A stretch of 46,942 nt of DNA from Arthrobacter sp. 260 (GTDB lineage Bacteria > Actinomycetota > Actinomycetes > Actinomycetales > Micrococcaceae). Numbering within the stretch: the first letter of the stretch is position 1; every line of letters begins with the position of its first letter. Both the position numbers and the translations under genes were made by a program. A model generated the notes under the pieces. The model was not told the DNA's origin. It did not search any database and worked only from the letters and a program-made list of their open reading frames with translations. Of the stretch, positions 7,696-17,679 are shown in pieces. The stretch covers positions 1 through 46,942 of the forward strand of contig NZ_JABFOE010000021.1 of NCBI RefSeq assembly GCF_013116745.1, in the 5' to 3' direction.

Positions 7696-10600
7696 TCACA
7701 GGGAGCGCCCGAGCGGTTCGCGTCCACGAGGTCGTTCCGGGCTCTCGTCTGTCCCAAAGACAAGACTGCGCGCGCGATCCAGAGCCGCCTTGGCGCGGAC
7801 GGCGTCGATCTTCTGCGCGGTCGCCTCCGGTTCCTGTCCGAGGGGGCCGTCATCGTTGATGCCGTATCGGTCTCGGTAGGCAGCAACTGTCCGTGCGTAC
7901 CCTCGCCAAGTCGCCCGCGTCCTCTGATCGTTGGGCGGTATCCCGAACGATTCCGTCCACAGGGCTTTCGTATCGAGGCCCCTGTCGAGGACGGCATCGG
8001 CCCGGGCCTCGATCAGCTCGCGCCGCTCCCCCAGCGCCTGCCGCATGTCGTCGGACATGGGTCCGCCGGCGAGTGGGACGAGCCCGGCGATCAGACGTGG
8101 CGCCTGACGGGTGCGGCCGGGCCCGGCCGGGCGTGCGGTCGCGCCGGCGACCCGGTGGCGGAGGACGGAGGCGATGTCGTCGGCGTCGGCGAACCCGCGC
8201 GCGGCGACGAGGCGTGGAAACAGCCGATCTACGTCGTGGTGGTTCGCCTCTGCGCGGCGAAGCTCGGTGGTGAGCGCGCCAAATGCCTCGGACTCGATTG
8301 CGGCGTCGGCCTGGTCCTCGTTGAGGCCGGGCGTTCGGACCAAGGTGGCCCAGCGGTCGTGTTGAGCTGCGGCGGCGATGGTCTCGTACTCGGCGGCGAG
8401 CTGGGCGATCGAGCCCCACTGTTCGTGTTCGGCGGTGATGGTCTCGTGCGCCGATAGCTCGACACCGACGTGTTTGAGCACCCCGTACAGCACGCTCCTC
8501 GCGGTGGCGTCTGGGTTGTCGCCTGGGTGTGGGTGGGCGTGGTCGTCGGCCCGGTCCAATGCGACGTAGGCGGTGTTGGAGTGGCGGCCGCGGGTCATAG
8601 CGACGTACAGGTTCTCCCGCGTCGTGGTCGGCTCCACCAGCATGTGCGCGGTGTCGACGGTGACGCCTTGAGCCTGGTGGGCCGTTACAGCGTATCCAAG
8701 GTCGACGTGCTCGGCCACATACGACGCCGGCAGAACGATGGAGCCGCCGAACCTCAGCCCGGTTTTGCGGATGGTGAGCGAGCCATCCTCGTGCACGTCT
8801 CTGACGATCCAGGTGTCGCCGTTGCGTATCCAGTCTTTGCCGTTGCGGAGTCGGCGGTCGTTACGTCGGGTGATGATCATGTCCCCCACCCCGGCAGTGG
8901 TGCCGTCGTTCAACTCGATCTCTCGGCCTGGTTTCAAGGTGCCGTCGAGAATCAGGTCTGCACGGGCGCGGTTGTTCAGGGTTGTGACGTCGTTGCGGGT
9001 CTCGGCAATCAGCACCGACACCAGCCCTGCCTGCAGGTCGGCGTGCCAGGCAGCGTAGGCCGCATCGGTAATCGCCTCGGCGTCCCCCTCCCGGATGCGG
9101 TCGTGGTCGAGATATGTGTCGATCACCTCGGTACGTCCATGACGCAACGACAGTGAGGCGGTCTTCTCCCACTGGTGCTCGAAGCGGTGGACGTCGACCA
9201 GCTCGGGGGCGTCGTCCCTGTCGTTCACGATCAGGTTGAACGCGCCGCCAGCATCGACGGACTGGAGCTGTGCGAAGTCGCCCACCAGCAGCGCCTTCGC
9301 TCCCGCGCGCTCTGCCAGGTGCGTGATTCGGTCCAAGGACAGGGTGCCGGCCAGCGATGCCTCGTCGATGATGACCAGCTGACCCGCCTCGAACGTTGTC
9401 CCGTGCACGAGGTGGTTCTGCCACCACTTCGCGGTGTTCTCTGTCGCGATGCCGAGATCGTCGGCGAGAACCTGAGCAGCCACCGCAGACGGCGCTAATC
9501 CGACAACAGAACCGGTGCTGTGTTCGGTCTCCCACGCCCTGCGCAGCGCATTCATGGCGGTGGTCTTACCTGTTCCGGCGGGGCCGACGAGCACGTCGAT
9601 CACGCGCCCGGAGACGGCGATCTTCAGCAGAGCGTCGGCCTGATCCGTGCCGAGCATCCGCCCCTCACTGTCAGGGCGAGCGGTGATCTTCTCCACCGTC
9701 TCTAGCGGGATGGCGGGTGCAGTGAGGGCGCGGGAGCGGTCGAGAAGCCGATCCTCGGCGGCGAGGAGTTCTTCGGAGGAGAATACGGTGGAGTGCTTAG
9801 GTCGGAACACGCTGGTCCCGTCCACGCGGCGGAATGTCGCGGGGCTGGTGGCAAGGTCGGGAGGGGTCAGTCGTAGCGATGCTCGTTCGGCTGCTTCGGC
9901 GACCACCCCGACGATCGCCTCCCGGTCGAGCGTGGAGGCGAAGCGCCAGCCCATCGTCTGCCGGGCGGCCTCCGCCATCAGGTTCCATCTGCGCCAGGTC
10001 GAGCGCTTCTCGCCCACCACTTCGACCACTGAAGACCCGAGTTCGGCGATCGCGTCCAAGGGCACGTCATCGGCGCGTAGCAGCAATGGCGTGTCGGTCT
10101 CGGTCACACGCATGGTCCAAGAAGCGGCGTCCTGACCGAGAACTCCTGTGGCACGCCTCCTCCACTCGTCGGTGAGGTCAGCCAGCGACCGCACCTCCTT
10201 TTCCGGTCTCGTGGACAGGGTCGCTTGAGAGCGCAGCTTGATGATCGTCGCGGTAGAGGGTTGGCGTCCGTGCTTGGCGACGTACTCGGCGATCAGCCGG
10301 TTCTTCTCGACGTCGATGTGACGGGCACGGGTAGAGAACTCGGCCAACAGTTGCTCGGGCACGCTCGTGATCACCCAGGCAGGGTTACGGTCACGGCCTC
10401 TGTCGCGAGCTTCCCATTCGACGCCGAAGGTGCGGGTCATGTGATCGGCGAACACCGCCTCGTGCAGCTCCGACAGGGCGACCACGGCGGCGTGCATCGG
10501 CCGCCCGTCCAGAGATCTCCACTTTCCATCCAAGGCCGTCTGGACCTTGTTGGAGATGACGACGTGCGTGTGCAGGTGGGGGTCGCCAGCGCGGGAGTCG

Positions 10601-11232
10601 AAATGATCGAAAGCCGCCGCCACCAGACCGGTGACATTGACTTGTGCAACGGCACCATCTCCGGCTGTTGCGCCGGTGCGGGTTGCTGCAACCTCCCGTT
10701 CCATGAACGCAACCATTTCCGCAACCGCCCGATGGTGCGCCTCCCCGATGAGCGCCTGTGTCCCGGCGTCGGCGACAGCCCACAGCACGGAGGCGGACTT
10801 CGGTATCGAGAACGTGAAGTCGAAACCCGCCACCGCCCGTCGTGTCCTGCGCTCGGTCTCCTCGGCCTCAATCAGTGCGACCGCGGCGCCTTTTGCACCA
10901 GGATTCAGGCCTAAGTCGAGGTTGGCGATGCGACTCTCGATCCGCTCGGCCCGGGACTTGTAAGCAGGAAACGCCAACCCGAGCGGGTCGCCCGTGATCG
11001 GGTCGCGACCCATCCCCATCAAAAGCTGGAGCTGGGCCTCCGACACCCGATCACCGATCGCGAGCTGGCCCTTGCCAAGTGCGGCGACGCCAGACCCCAG
11101 CCACTGACCGGGCGGCGTTCCAGCCTCAGCGTAATACCTTGTCAGAGGCGTCGAGAGCGACCTGTCACCGTCCGCGGCGGCTACGGTGCGCAGCAAGTAT
11201 TTATAGCCGTCACCCGCGCTCATCACACGCAT
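7696..11232 (-). CDS. MobF-family relaxase/helicase (TraA-like)
   Basis: Conjugative relaxase of about 1178 aa that nicks the transfer origin and unwinds the transferred strand. The N-terminal TrwC-type relaxase domain (to about residue 330) has tyrosines near position 32 (RYYAEAG) and the metal-binding histidine triad DPHLHTHVVISN near 220. The helicase half has Walker A GPAGTGKT near 550, the Walker B/DEAS box IIDEASLAG near 620 and a late UvrD-like motif, YAVTAHQAQGVTVDTAHM. ATG 11232 (MRVMSAGDGYKYLL) or GTG 11244 (VTVSMRVM), which has AAAGGG about ten bases upstream, is the likely start. The frame is intact and of usual length. No coupling protein or type IV secretion genes are in the window. 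A perfect palindrome CAGTTAACTG (11313-11322) lies upstream; oriT could be nearby. Confidence 0.92.
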   Translation of the reverse strand: MRVMSAGDGYKYLLRTVAAADGDRSLSTPLTRYYAEAGTPPGQWLGSGVAALGKGQLAIGDRVSEAQLQLLMGMGRDPITGDPLGLAFPAYKSRAERIESRIANLDLGLNPGAKGAAVALIEAEETERRTRRAVAGFDFTFSIPKSASVLWAVADAGTQALIGEAHHRAVAEMVAFMEREVAATRTGATAGDGAVAQVNVTGLVAAAFDHFDSRAGDPHLHTHVVISNKVQTALDGKWRSLDGRPMHAAVVALSELHEAVFADHMTRTFGVEWEARDRGRDRNPAWVITSVPEQLLAEFSTRARHIDVEKNRLIAEYVAKHGRQPSTATIIKLRSQATLSTRPEKEVRSLADLTDEWRRRATGVLGQDAASWTMRVTETDTPLLLRADDVPLDAIAELGSSVVEVVGEKRSTWRRWNLMAEAARQTMGWRFASTLDREAIVGVVAEAAERASLRLTPPDLATSPATFRRVDGTSVFRPKHSTVFSSEELLAAEDRLLDRSRALTAPAIPLETVEKITARPDSEGRMLGTDQADALLKIAVSGRVIDVLVGPAGTGKTTAMNALRRAWETEHSTGSVVGLAPSAVAAQVLADDLGIATENTAKWWQNHLVHGTTFEAGQLVIIDEASLAGTLSLDRITHLAERAGAKALLVGDFAQLQSVDAGGAFNLIVNDRDDAPELVDVHRFEHQWEKTASLSLRHGRTEVIDTYLDHDRIREGDAEAITDAAYAAWHADLQAGLVSVLIAETRNDVTTLNNRARADLILDGTLKPGREIELNDGTTAGVGDMIITRRNDRRLRNGKDWIRNGDTWIVRDVHEDGSLTIRKTGLRFGGSIVLPASYVAEHVDLGYAVTAHQAQGVTVDTAHMLVEPTTTRENLYVAMTRGRHSNTAYVALDRADDHAHPHPGDNPDATARSVLYGVLKHVGVELSAHETITAEHEQWGSIAQLAAEYETIAAAAQHDRWATLVRTPGLNEDQADAAIESEAFGALTTELRRAEANHHDVDRLFPRLVAARGFADADDIASVLRHRVAGATARPAGPGRTRQAPRLIAGLVPLAGGPMSDDMRQALGERRELIEARADAVLDRGLDTKALWTESFGIPPNDQRTRATWRGYARTVAAYRDRYGINDDGPLGQEPEATAQKIDAVRAKAALDRARSLVFGTDESPERPRGREPLGRSL

Positions 11233-11436
11233 CGAAACCGTCACCAGACCACCGCCCTTTCGACAGCCAGGTGAGCGGCAGACGTCGGAGCGAGCCGAGC
11301 AACTGTTCACCTCAGTTAACTGACTCAACCTCGACCTGCAAGACGCGTGGAAGCTCGGGGATAGCGCGCTTGAGCTTCCAGAATGGCGAGGTCGACGACC
11401 AGTCGATGTCGCTGGTATCTCCTAACAGTCATCAAG

Positions 11437-11805
11437 GCCCGCACCGGCGATGAGGCCGAGTTCCCGGCCCTCGGGGAAGGCTCCCGGACCTTGCTGATCG
11501 AAGCAGCCGCCGCCGGCACCTAGCGGATGAACGTGAAAATGGCCGAAGCCGTCACCCTGGCAAAAATCGCCGGCACCGCGGCCGTGGCTCGGGCCCTCGG
11601 GACTGCTGCGCTGCACGGCCGGTTCGTGCACTGTGACCTGGCCTCGATCCTCAACGCCACCACCAGTCGCACCACCACGCACGCCGCCAATGAGCCCGGT
11701 CCCTGACCCAAGGCCCGCCTGGTCCAGGCTTGGCAGTGCTCCCCATACCACTGCACCGGAGAGCGCCAAATGAACCTAGTTCAAACGACGACCGCTCCGC
11801 CTCTG
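11437..11805 (+). pseudogene. IS21-family IstA remnant (C-terminal end)
   Basis: Between the relaxase and the PucR gene the plus strand carries a decayed transposase tail. One frame reads KARTGDEAEFPALGEG..., meets a TAG at 11521, then continues MAEAVTLAKIAGTAAV ARALGTAALHGRF and DLASILN. This is the C-terminal pattern of IS21 IstA transposases. It then shifts frame into a RSLTQG-type tail. The stop and the frame change show it is dead. The rest of this roughly 790-base gap (11233-11436 and 11806-12021) holds nothing else I can support. Confidence 0.5.
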
Positions 11806-12021
11806 CCGGCGGACCTCGACCTGGATCGGCGGTGAAGGGATAGGCGGCCGGGTTTTAGTTGACATATCGGTAACTATCGGCACACAAGGCAACCAACAAC
11901 ACGTCCCGCTCCCCGTATAAAACCTTAGTCAGAGCCAGTTTTCGGACCGTTTTCGATTTAGGCCCGTACGTCTGCACTATCGTAGCAATGCAGACTAGGG
12001 GCTTCGAAGGACCCCGTCCTG

Positions 12022-13278
12022 TTAGGGCGTCGAGATAACATTCGAACCCGATGTGGAAGGTCCGAGCTCCGGATAGAGAGCGAGGACCAGATTGGCTAAG
12101 GCAGGCGCAAAATCGAGGGGTAATCCGATCGCCTCCTCAATGCGCCCTAGTCGGTAACGCACAGTGTTCTGGTGGATATACAGGGCCTCCGCGGTACGAG
12201 CTACATTCTGGTTGTTTGCGAGATACGTGATGAGGGTTTCCCGAAGGGGCTCTGTGTTCACCGGTGCCAAGGTGGCGGTAATTCGCGCCTGGAGTTGCAC
12301 CGGATTCACGTGGGAAAGTAGCCAGGTGGAGAGGTCGATTTCATCAATACGTACGGGCCCGATCAATTCCGGTCTTTGGGCCACAGCGGCCCAAGTTTCA
12401 GCAATGCCAAGTGCCGTTTCTGCTTCGCGCACACTCTCAGGGACCTGGACAAGAGCAGAAAACGGGGCGGAGACACCGATGAGGTACTCGGATGCTGTGA
12501 GGTCGAGCCACCGGGTCGCCTGTTTGGTGGCCGGCAGGATCGCCGAGATTACGGCTGGCGATTCCAGCTCAGCGCGGCGCAGCATGATGAGCAGGGGAAT
12601 GTCGTTCGAGCGGGCGCGCGAAGCGAGGCGTGTGACATCGTTATTAGCACCTGCACTGCCGCTAAGAGGCCTGAGTTCAGCGGCGCGCAGCGGGGAGTAA
12701 GCCGTGAAGTGGAACTGCGCAACGCGGATCCAGAAACGATGCTCGCGTGAAGGGATGATGCCGTCGTGCAGACTCGCGATGAGCTGTTCGTTGTCGCGGC
12801 GGTCTCGCAGGGTCACGCCGTACTGGATGCCGTGGACCGCTCCGAGGAATCGCTCTGAAGTGTCGAGCAGCACCCCTCCTATTTCGGAGAGCGTGTCAAG
12901 ACTACGACTGGCGATCGCAATCACGTGGATCCCTGCCCGGAGGGCTACGCGGCGCGTCATCACGTGCCAACGCCCAATCTCGAGGACGAGTTCGGGTTGA
13001 TTTGACCCTTCGACCTCGTTCCAAATGAGCTGAGTCGGAGCCCCGCCCACGCTCTCGACGATCTTACCTTCGTAATCATAAATGGTAGCGGCTCCGCGGC
13101 AGATCATGCCTATGCGCGATGTAAGGGCATGAACGGGGTCTTGTGAAGACACTGCGTCGAGGAGGGCGTTCGCGATCTCAAGTGTGGCGCGAAGACGTAC
13201 TGTTTCGGCGGTCGGCCCTTCAGAATGCAGCTTGAAAGACCCGGGGCTGGGGATATCCACACATCGATCATGTGCCAT
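12022..13278 (-). CDS. PucR/CdaR-family transcriptional regulator, divergent from hyuAB
   Basis: A 418-aa regulator. The N-terminal two thirds form a sensory, GAF-like region without membrane segments. The C-terminus carries the PucR-type HTH (LANNQNVARTAEALYIHQNT, then VRYRLGRIEEAIGLPL, about residues 350-395). Proteins of this family control purine, hydantoin and amino-acid catabolism and usually act on the neighbouring divergent operon. Here that is hyuA-hyuB-permease, 113 bases away. The start at 13278 is an ATG. It is distinct from the PucR protein at 33 kb, which has a different N-terminal domain. Confidence 0.85.
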   Translation of the reverse strand: MAHDRCVDIPSPGSFKLHSEGPTAETVRLRATLEIANALLDAVSSQDPVHALTSRIGMICRGAATIYDYEGKIVESVGGAPTQLIWNEVEGSNQPELVLEIGRWHVMTRRVALRAGIHVIAIASRSLDTLSEIGGVLLDTSERFLGAVHGIQYGVTLRDRRDNEQLIASLHDGIIPSREHRFWIRVAQFHFTAYSPLRAAELRPLSGSAGANNDVTRLASRARSNDIPLLIMLRRAELESPAVISAILPATKQATRWLDLTASEYLIGVSAPFSALVQVPESVREAETALGIAETWAAVAQRPELIGPVRIDEIDLSTWLLSHVNPVQLQARITATLAPVNTEPLRETLITYLANNQNVARTAEALYIHQNTVRYRLGRIEEAIGLPLDFAPALANLVLALYPELGPSTSGSNVISTP

Positions 13279-13391
13279 TTTGGTTATTTTTACAAGCCAC
13301 GCTCCAGCAATCGTTCTAATTTACAGTGACACAGATCTCATAGCGGGCGAAGGTTAATCCACTCATTTCATGAAGATCTTAGGAGAAACCG
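13279..13391. promoter_or_regulatory. Divergent promoter region, PucR regulator / hyuA
   Basis: A 113-base gap between divergent starts, clearly richer in A and T than the flanking genes. It must contain both promoters and probably the operator of the regulator. The hyuA ribosome binding site AGGAGA lies at about 13380-13385. A short palindrome AAGATCTT abuts it (about 13373-13380). No longer dyad stands out, so the operator is not assigned. Confidence 0.5.
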
Positions 13392-15431
13392 ATGGGCAAA
13401 GTGCGAGTTGCGGTAGACGTGGGTGGCACGTTTACCGATGTCTGCATCTTCGACGAGGAAAGCAAAGAAATGCGCGTCACGAAGGTGCCGTCGACACCTT
13501 ATGATCCGATGATCGCCGTCATGAATGGTGTCGAGCGGGGACAAATCAATCTGTCGGAGGTGTCGCTTTTCTCGCACGGGACCACGGTGGCGACCAACGC
13601 ACTTATCACTAGGAACTTCCCGCCGGCGGCGCTAGTTACGACGCGCGGTTTCCGAGACATCCTCGAGATTCGAGATGGTACGAAAGACGACCTCTGGGAT
13701 GCCTATAAGGATGTGTCTCCAGCCTACATTCGCCGTCGCGATCGGTTCGAAGTCACTGAGAGAACAGACTATCTAGGCCACTCGATCACCCGCCTTGATG
13801 AGGAGGAGGCCCGCAAGCTCGCCGAACTGCTGAAACGCCGCGGCGTTAAGACCATAGCGGTGTGTTTCCTCAACTCATACGCGAACCCAGCCAATGAGAT
13901 CCGCATGCGCGAAATCATTGAGGAGGTGATTCCCGACGCGACCGTTTCCACATCGGCCGAGGTTCTTCCTGAGATCTTCGAATATCCACGGTTCAATACA
14001 ACCGTGTCGAACGCAGTGCTTGCTCCGTTGGTCTCCGGCTATGTGAACCGTCTCGCTGATGAGCTCCGGGACGGCGGCTATCAGGGAGACCTCCTGCTTC
14101 TGCACTCGGGTGGCGGATCCATGACACCACGTCTTGTGGAGAAGTTCCCCGTGCGCCTTGCCGCCTCAGGCATCGCCGCTGGCGCCATATCGGCGAAGCA
14201 CATCGCGCAGCAGTGTGGGTACGAGAACGCGGTAAGCCTAGACATGGGCGGCACCTCCACAGACATCTCACTGGTAGCAGGCGGGGAGCTCCGTATAACA
14301 CAAGAGTGGCAAGTCGAGTACGGCCACCCAATTATCTTCCCTTCGATCGAGGTGCTCACCATCGGTGCCGGTGGGGGATCACTCGCCCACATCGATATCG
14401 CCGGTTCCCTCCGAAATGGACCGCAGTCTGCGGGCGCGGAACCCGGCCCCGCATGCTACGACACGGGCGGAGAACAGCCAACCAATACCGACGCAAATGT
14501 CTTGCTTGGCAGGCTCGGCACTTCGCTCGCGGGTGGAGCGATGACGCTAAATCGATCGCTGGCGGAGGAGGCAATCAACCGAGTCATCGCAAAGCCCCTT
14601 GGCATGGGCCTTGAGGAGGCAGCACAAGCGATAATCTCGGTCGCCAATGCGAACATGGCGGACGCCGTGCGTCTTGTCTCAATTCGCCGAGGCTACGACC
14701 CTCGAGACTTCGCCCTGCTTGCTTTCGGCGGAGCGGGCGCTCTCCACGGCGTTGACGTTGCCCGAGAGCTCGGTATTCCGTCTGTGATCGTCCCACCGAA
14801 CCCAGGAGTAACCTCGGCCATGGGATGTCTGCTCGTCGACATCCAACATGATTTCGCGCAGATGTTCACGAGTCTCGTGGATGGGACCGACGAAGACGCC
14901 GTTGAAGAGGCATTCGTTGGCCTAGAGACGGAAGCGTCCGCACGGCTTCGTCACGAAGGGGTCAGTGATGAAAACGCAATCCTGCAGCGTAAGATTTCCA
15001 TGCGTTACCGCGGTCAGTGGCGGTCTCTGCAGGTGCCAATGGGCAGTGGACCAGGAGCGATGGAGCAAGCGCTCCATACTTTTCATGAGGAATATGAGCG
15101 TGAGTTTTCCTTCCGTCAGGACGAGACACCTGTAGAGGTCTACCAGCTGCACCTCTCCGCCGTCGGGAAGATTCCGAAGCCCTCCTTCCGCCCTGCCGAA
15201 TCGCTCCTGCAGGAGCCGACTGAGCCGATCGAGCGTCGACCTGTTTACTTCCGGGACGAGGGCTGGCTCGACACACCAGTTTATGAACGGGACGAGCTTG
15301 CCGCCGGTACCCGATTCACGGGTCCCGCCATCATCAGCCAGTTCGATTCAACCACCGTTGTGCCACCCTCGACCCGCGCGGAGATCGATGAGTGGTTGAA
15401 CATCCGTATTCATTTCGAGGAGAAGAACTAA
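13392..15431 (+). CDS. hyuA: Hydantoinase/oxoprolinase family subunit A (HyuA)
   Basis: A 679-aa ATP-binding subunit of the hydantoinase/5-oxoprolinase family. These enzymes hydrolyse the amide of a ring (N-methylhydantoin, 5-oxoproline, lactams) at the cost of ATP. The N-terminal domain opens with the ASKHA-type phosphate loop VAVDVGGTFTDVCIFDE and SHGTTVATNALITR. The second domain carries SLDMGGTSTDISLV, then GAGGGSLAHID and a GGAGALH loop typical of the family. Length is normal. The start has AGGAGA upstream. It overlaps hyuB by one base (TAATG), as expected for subunits of one complex. The gene context (permease, PucR regulator, omega-aminotransferases elsewhere) favours a cyclic amide or imide substrate. 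Caprolactamase CapA and OplB/OplA-type lactamases belong to the same family, but sequence alone cannot fix the substrate. Confidence 0.9.
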   Translation: MGKVRVAVDVGGTFTDVCIFDEESKEMRVTKVPSTPYDPMIAVMNGVERGQINLSEVSLFSHGTTVATNALITRNFPPAALVTTRGFRDILEIRDGTKDDLWDAYKDVSPAYIRRRDRFEVTERTDYLGHSITRLDEEEARKLAELLKRRGVKTIAVCFLNSYANPANEIRMREIIEEVIPDATVSTSAEVLPEIFEYPRFNTTVSNAVLAPLVSGYVNRLADELRDGGYQGDLLLLHSGGGSMTPRLVEKFPVRLAASGIAAGAISAKHIAQQCGYENAVSLDMGGTSTDISLVAGGELRITQEWQVEYGHPIIFPSIEVLTIGAGGGSLAHIDIAGSLRNGPQSAGAEPGPACYDTGGEQPTNTDANVLLGRLGTSLAGGAMTLNRSLAEEAINRVIAKPLGMGLEEAAQAIISVANANMADAVRLVSIRRGYDPRDFALLAFGGAGALHGVDVARELGIPSVIVPPNPGVTSAMGCLLVDIQHDFAQMFTSLVDGTDEDAVEEAFVGLETEASARLRHEGVSDENAILQRKISMRYRGQWRSLQVPMGSGPGAMEQALHTFHEEYEREFSFRQDETPVEVYQLHLSAVGKIPKPSFRPAESLLQEPTEPIERRPVYFRDEGWLDTPVYERDELAAGTRFTGPAIISQFDSTTVVPPSTRAEIDEWLNIRIHFEEKN

Positions 15432-17419
15432 TGACCGACACCTTTGTGCCCTCCAATACCCTGGCGCGGGAGACCACCCTTGACCCAGTAACGTTCGAGG
15501 TGCTGAAAAACGCCTTTGCCACGAGTGTCGACCTCATGAGCGAGCAGATTTTGCGCACCTGCTACTCCTTCGTCATCTACTCACGTGATTTCTCGTCTGC
15601 GCTATGCGATGCTACCGGGAACACCGTTATGCAAGGGTCCGCTGACATCGCTGTACACGTGGGTACGTTGCATTTCCAATGCAAGGCTGTGATCGAAGAG
15701 TTCGGCGACGACATCCACCCCGGCGACGTCTTCGCCATCAATGATCCATACCGAGGCGGAACGCATCTCAACGATGTCTCCTTTGTGCGTCCCATCTTCT
15801 CTGAGGGCCGCATCATTGCCTTCGCTCAGAACAAAGGCCACTGGGCCGACATCGGCGGGAACGTCCCGGGATCCTTTGACGTGTCCGCGACAGAACACTT
15901 CAGCGAAGGCCTTCGGATTACGCCGGTGCGAATCTGGTCAAAGAGCGCTTACCTTCACGATGTAGCGCAGCTGCTCGTGTCGAACACGCGCGCTCCCGAT
16001 CAGGCGATGGGTGACCTCCACGCCCAATCGGAAGCTACCGCGGTATGCGAACGGGAGGTGCTACGACTGGTCGAGCGTTATGGCATCGATACGGTAACCC
16101 TTGCGATGCAGGAGACGCAAGACTACGTCGAACGCACAGTACGCCGTCGGCTCACCGAGCTGCCGCGAGGCACCTGGAGTACGGTCGACTATCTCGATCT
16201 AGACCCGGGCGCCGAAGAGGGTCTCGTGCCGGTCGAGGTCACGCTGACCCTCGATGGGAAGGGCATGCATTACGACCTTAAGGGCGGCCCCGCAGTTAAA
16301 GCGTTCCTCAACTCCGGCTACGGCTCCACGTTTTCTGCGATATACGCTGGCACGAAAACGTTCTTTCCTGACGTTCCCCTGAACTCGGGATTCTACGCGG
16401 CTGTTACTGCCGACATTGGGCCTGAGGGGACCGTAGTGAATGCTGGCTGGCCGCTTGCAGTCACCGGCACCGTGGCGGGGCCCTATGAAAAAATTATGAA
16501 CGGGATCTTCGAGCTGTGGTCCGGAATCATGAAGGATCGTGCGATGGCGTGCTCGTTCAATCTTGAGTACCTGCTGGTCGGGGGGCATGACGCGCGCACC
16601 GAGGATAAGGCGAGATTCATGTGGTACGACTGGATGGCCGGAGGCTGGGGAGGCCGGATCAGCAAGGATGGCTCGAGTGCGACTGCGCCAGTCTTCGGAG
16701 TAGGCCTCGCCGTGCAGCCCTGCGAAGGCCAGGAGCGCCTTTCGCCCGTGATCACAAACATGCACCAGATCGGCACAGACTCGGGCGGCCCCGGCCGATA
16801 CCGTGGCGGTTGTGGGATCGAAAAGGGGGGCACGCTCACCGACGCCGAGTCGACGGTCATGAGCTACTGCTGCGATCGAGCGCGATCCATTACATGGGGA
16901 ATCGAGGGCGGGCTACCGTCCATCCCTCACGGCGTCTGGCTGAATCGGGGCACGGAGAACGAGCGCTTCCTCGGCTCTATCTTCTCGTCGGTACCTGTAG
17001 GCCCGGGCGATACCTTCTACCGTCCATCGGCCGGAGGTGGTGGTTACGGAGACCCACTGGAGCGAACATCAGAGGAGGTTCTTGAGGACGTCATTGACGA
17101 ATACGTCTCGGTTGAGCGTGCTGCGAAGGACTACGGCGTGGTAATCACACCTATCAATCCGGAACTCGACGAATACGAGATCGACTCTGAGGCTACGACC
17201 GCGATGCGTGAGTGGATACGCGAGCACCGCCGCGAGTGGATGAACGCTGATCCCGCCGATGTCGCTCGGAAGTACTGCGGTGGTGAAATCGACATGCTCG
17301 ACGTCATCCGTCGCCACGGCGTGATCCTCGACTGGGGAACTGGCGAGCTCTTCGCGAAGACTACGCGCCAGCATCGCGAACAAATGCAACGCCGATCCGT
17401 CGCACACTGGAGCGCGTAA
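15431..17419 (+). CDS. hyuB: Hydantoinase/oxoprolinase family subunit B (HyuB)
   Basis: A 662-aa partner of HyuA. The start is the ATG at 15431 (MTDTFVPSNTLARE), which overlaps the hyuA stop by one base; upstream starts would lie inside hyuA. Family hallmarks are DPVTFEVLKNAF at the N-terminus, CDATGNTVMQ, the motif NDPYRGGTHLNDV (about residues 100-112) and the C-terminal glycine-rich FYRPSAGGGGYGDP. The length and these motifs match the HyuB/caprolactamase-beta group. HyuB is generally viewed as the subunit contributing the hydrolytic site while HyuA binds ATP. No truncation or frameshift is visible, so the complex should be functional. Confidence 0.9.
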   Translation: MTDTFVPSNTLARETTLDPVTFEVLKNAFATSVDLMSEQILRTCYSFVIYSRDFSSALCDATGNTVMQGSADIAVHVGTLHFQCKAVIEEFGDDIHPGDVFAINDPYRGGTHLNDVSFVRPIFSEGRIIAFAQNKGHWADIGGNVPGSFDVSATEHFSEGLRITPVRIWSKSAYLHDVAQLLVSNTRAPDQAMGDLHAQSEATAVCEREVLRLVERYGIDTVTLAMQETQDYVERTVRRRLTELPRGTWSTVDYLDLDPGAEEGLVPVEVTLTLDGKGMHYDLKGGPAVKAFLNSGYGSTFSAIYAGTKTFFPDVPLNSGFYAAVTADIGPEGTVVNAGWPLAVTGTVAGPYEKIMNGIFELWSGIMKDRAMACSFNLEYLLVGGHDARTEDKARFMWYDWMAGGWGGRISKDGSSATAPVFGVGLAVQPCEGQERLSPVITNMHQIGTDSGGPGRYRGGCGIEKGGTLTDAESTVMSYCCDRARSITWGIEGGLPSIPHGVWLNRGTENERFLGSIFSSVPVGPGDTFYRPSAGGGGYGDPLERTSEEVLEDVIDEYVSVERAAKDYGVVITPINPELDEYEIDSEATTAMREWIREHRREWMNADPADVARKYCGGEIDMLDVIRRHGVILDWGTGELFAKTTRQHREQMQRRSVAHWSA

Positions 17420-17679
17420 GTGCAGCACCTGGCCAATTTCCTTTGGCGTGACGGGGCGGGTAACCCACCGGTCCCTCCCCTACTTTGTACCTCGATTTGT
17501 GGCCACAAGCTCGATAAACCAAGAGATATTTTTCATAAACACCCATGGCGTCTCGTGCTCACCCATATCAGAACCAGGGAGGGCATCCGGATCCGTCACC
17601 CGGACAGAATGCTGTATCAGCAGCTTCACAGCGAGACGCCGCAGAATCACACTACTCATTCACCAATGGAGGCATCACC

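Noticed and set aside
8470..9156. Long plus-strand frame of 228 codons across the relaxase gene
   Set aside because: Shadow frame inside a well-supported minus-strand MobF gene; no domain content and typical of GC-rich antisense frames.
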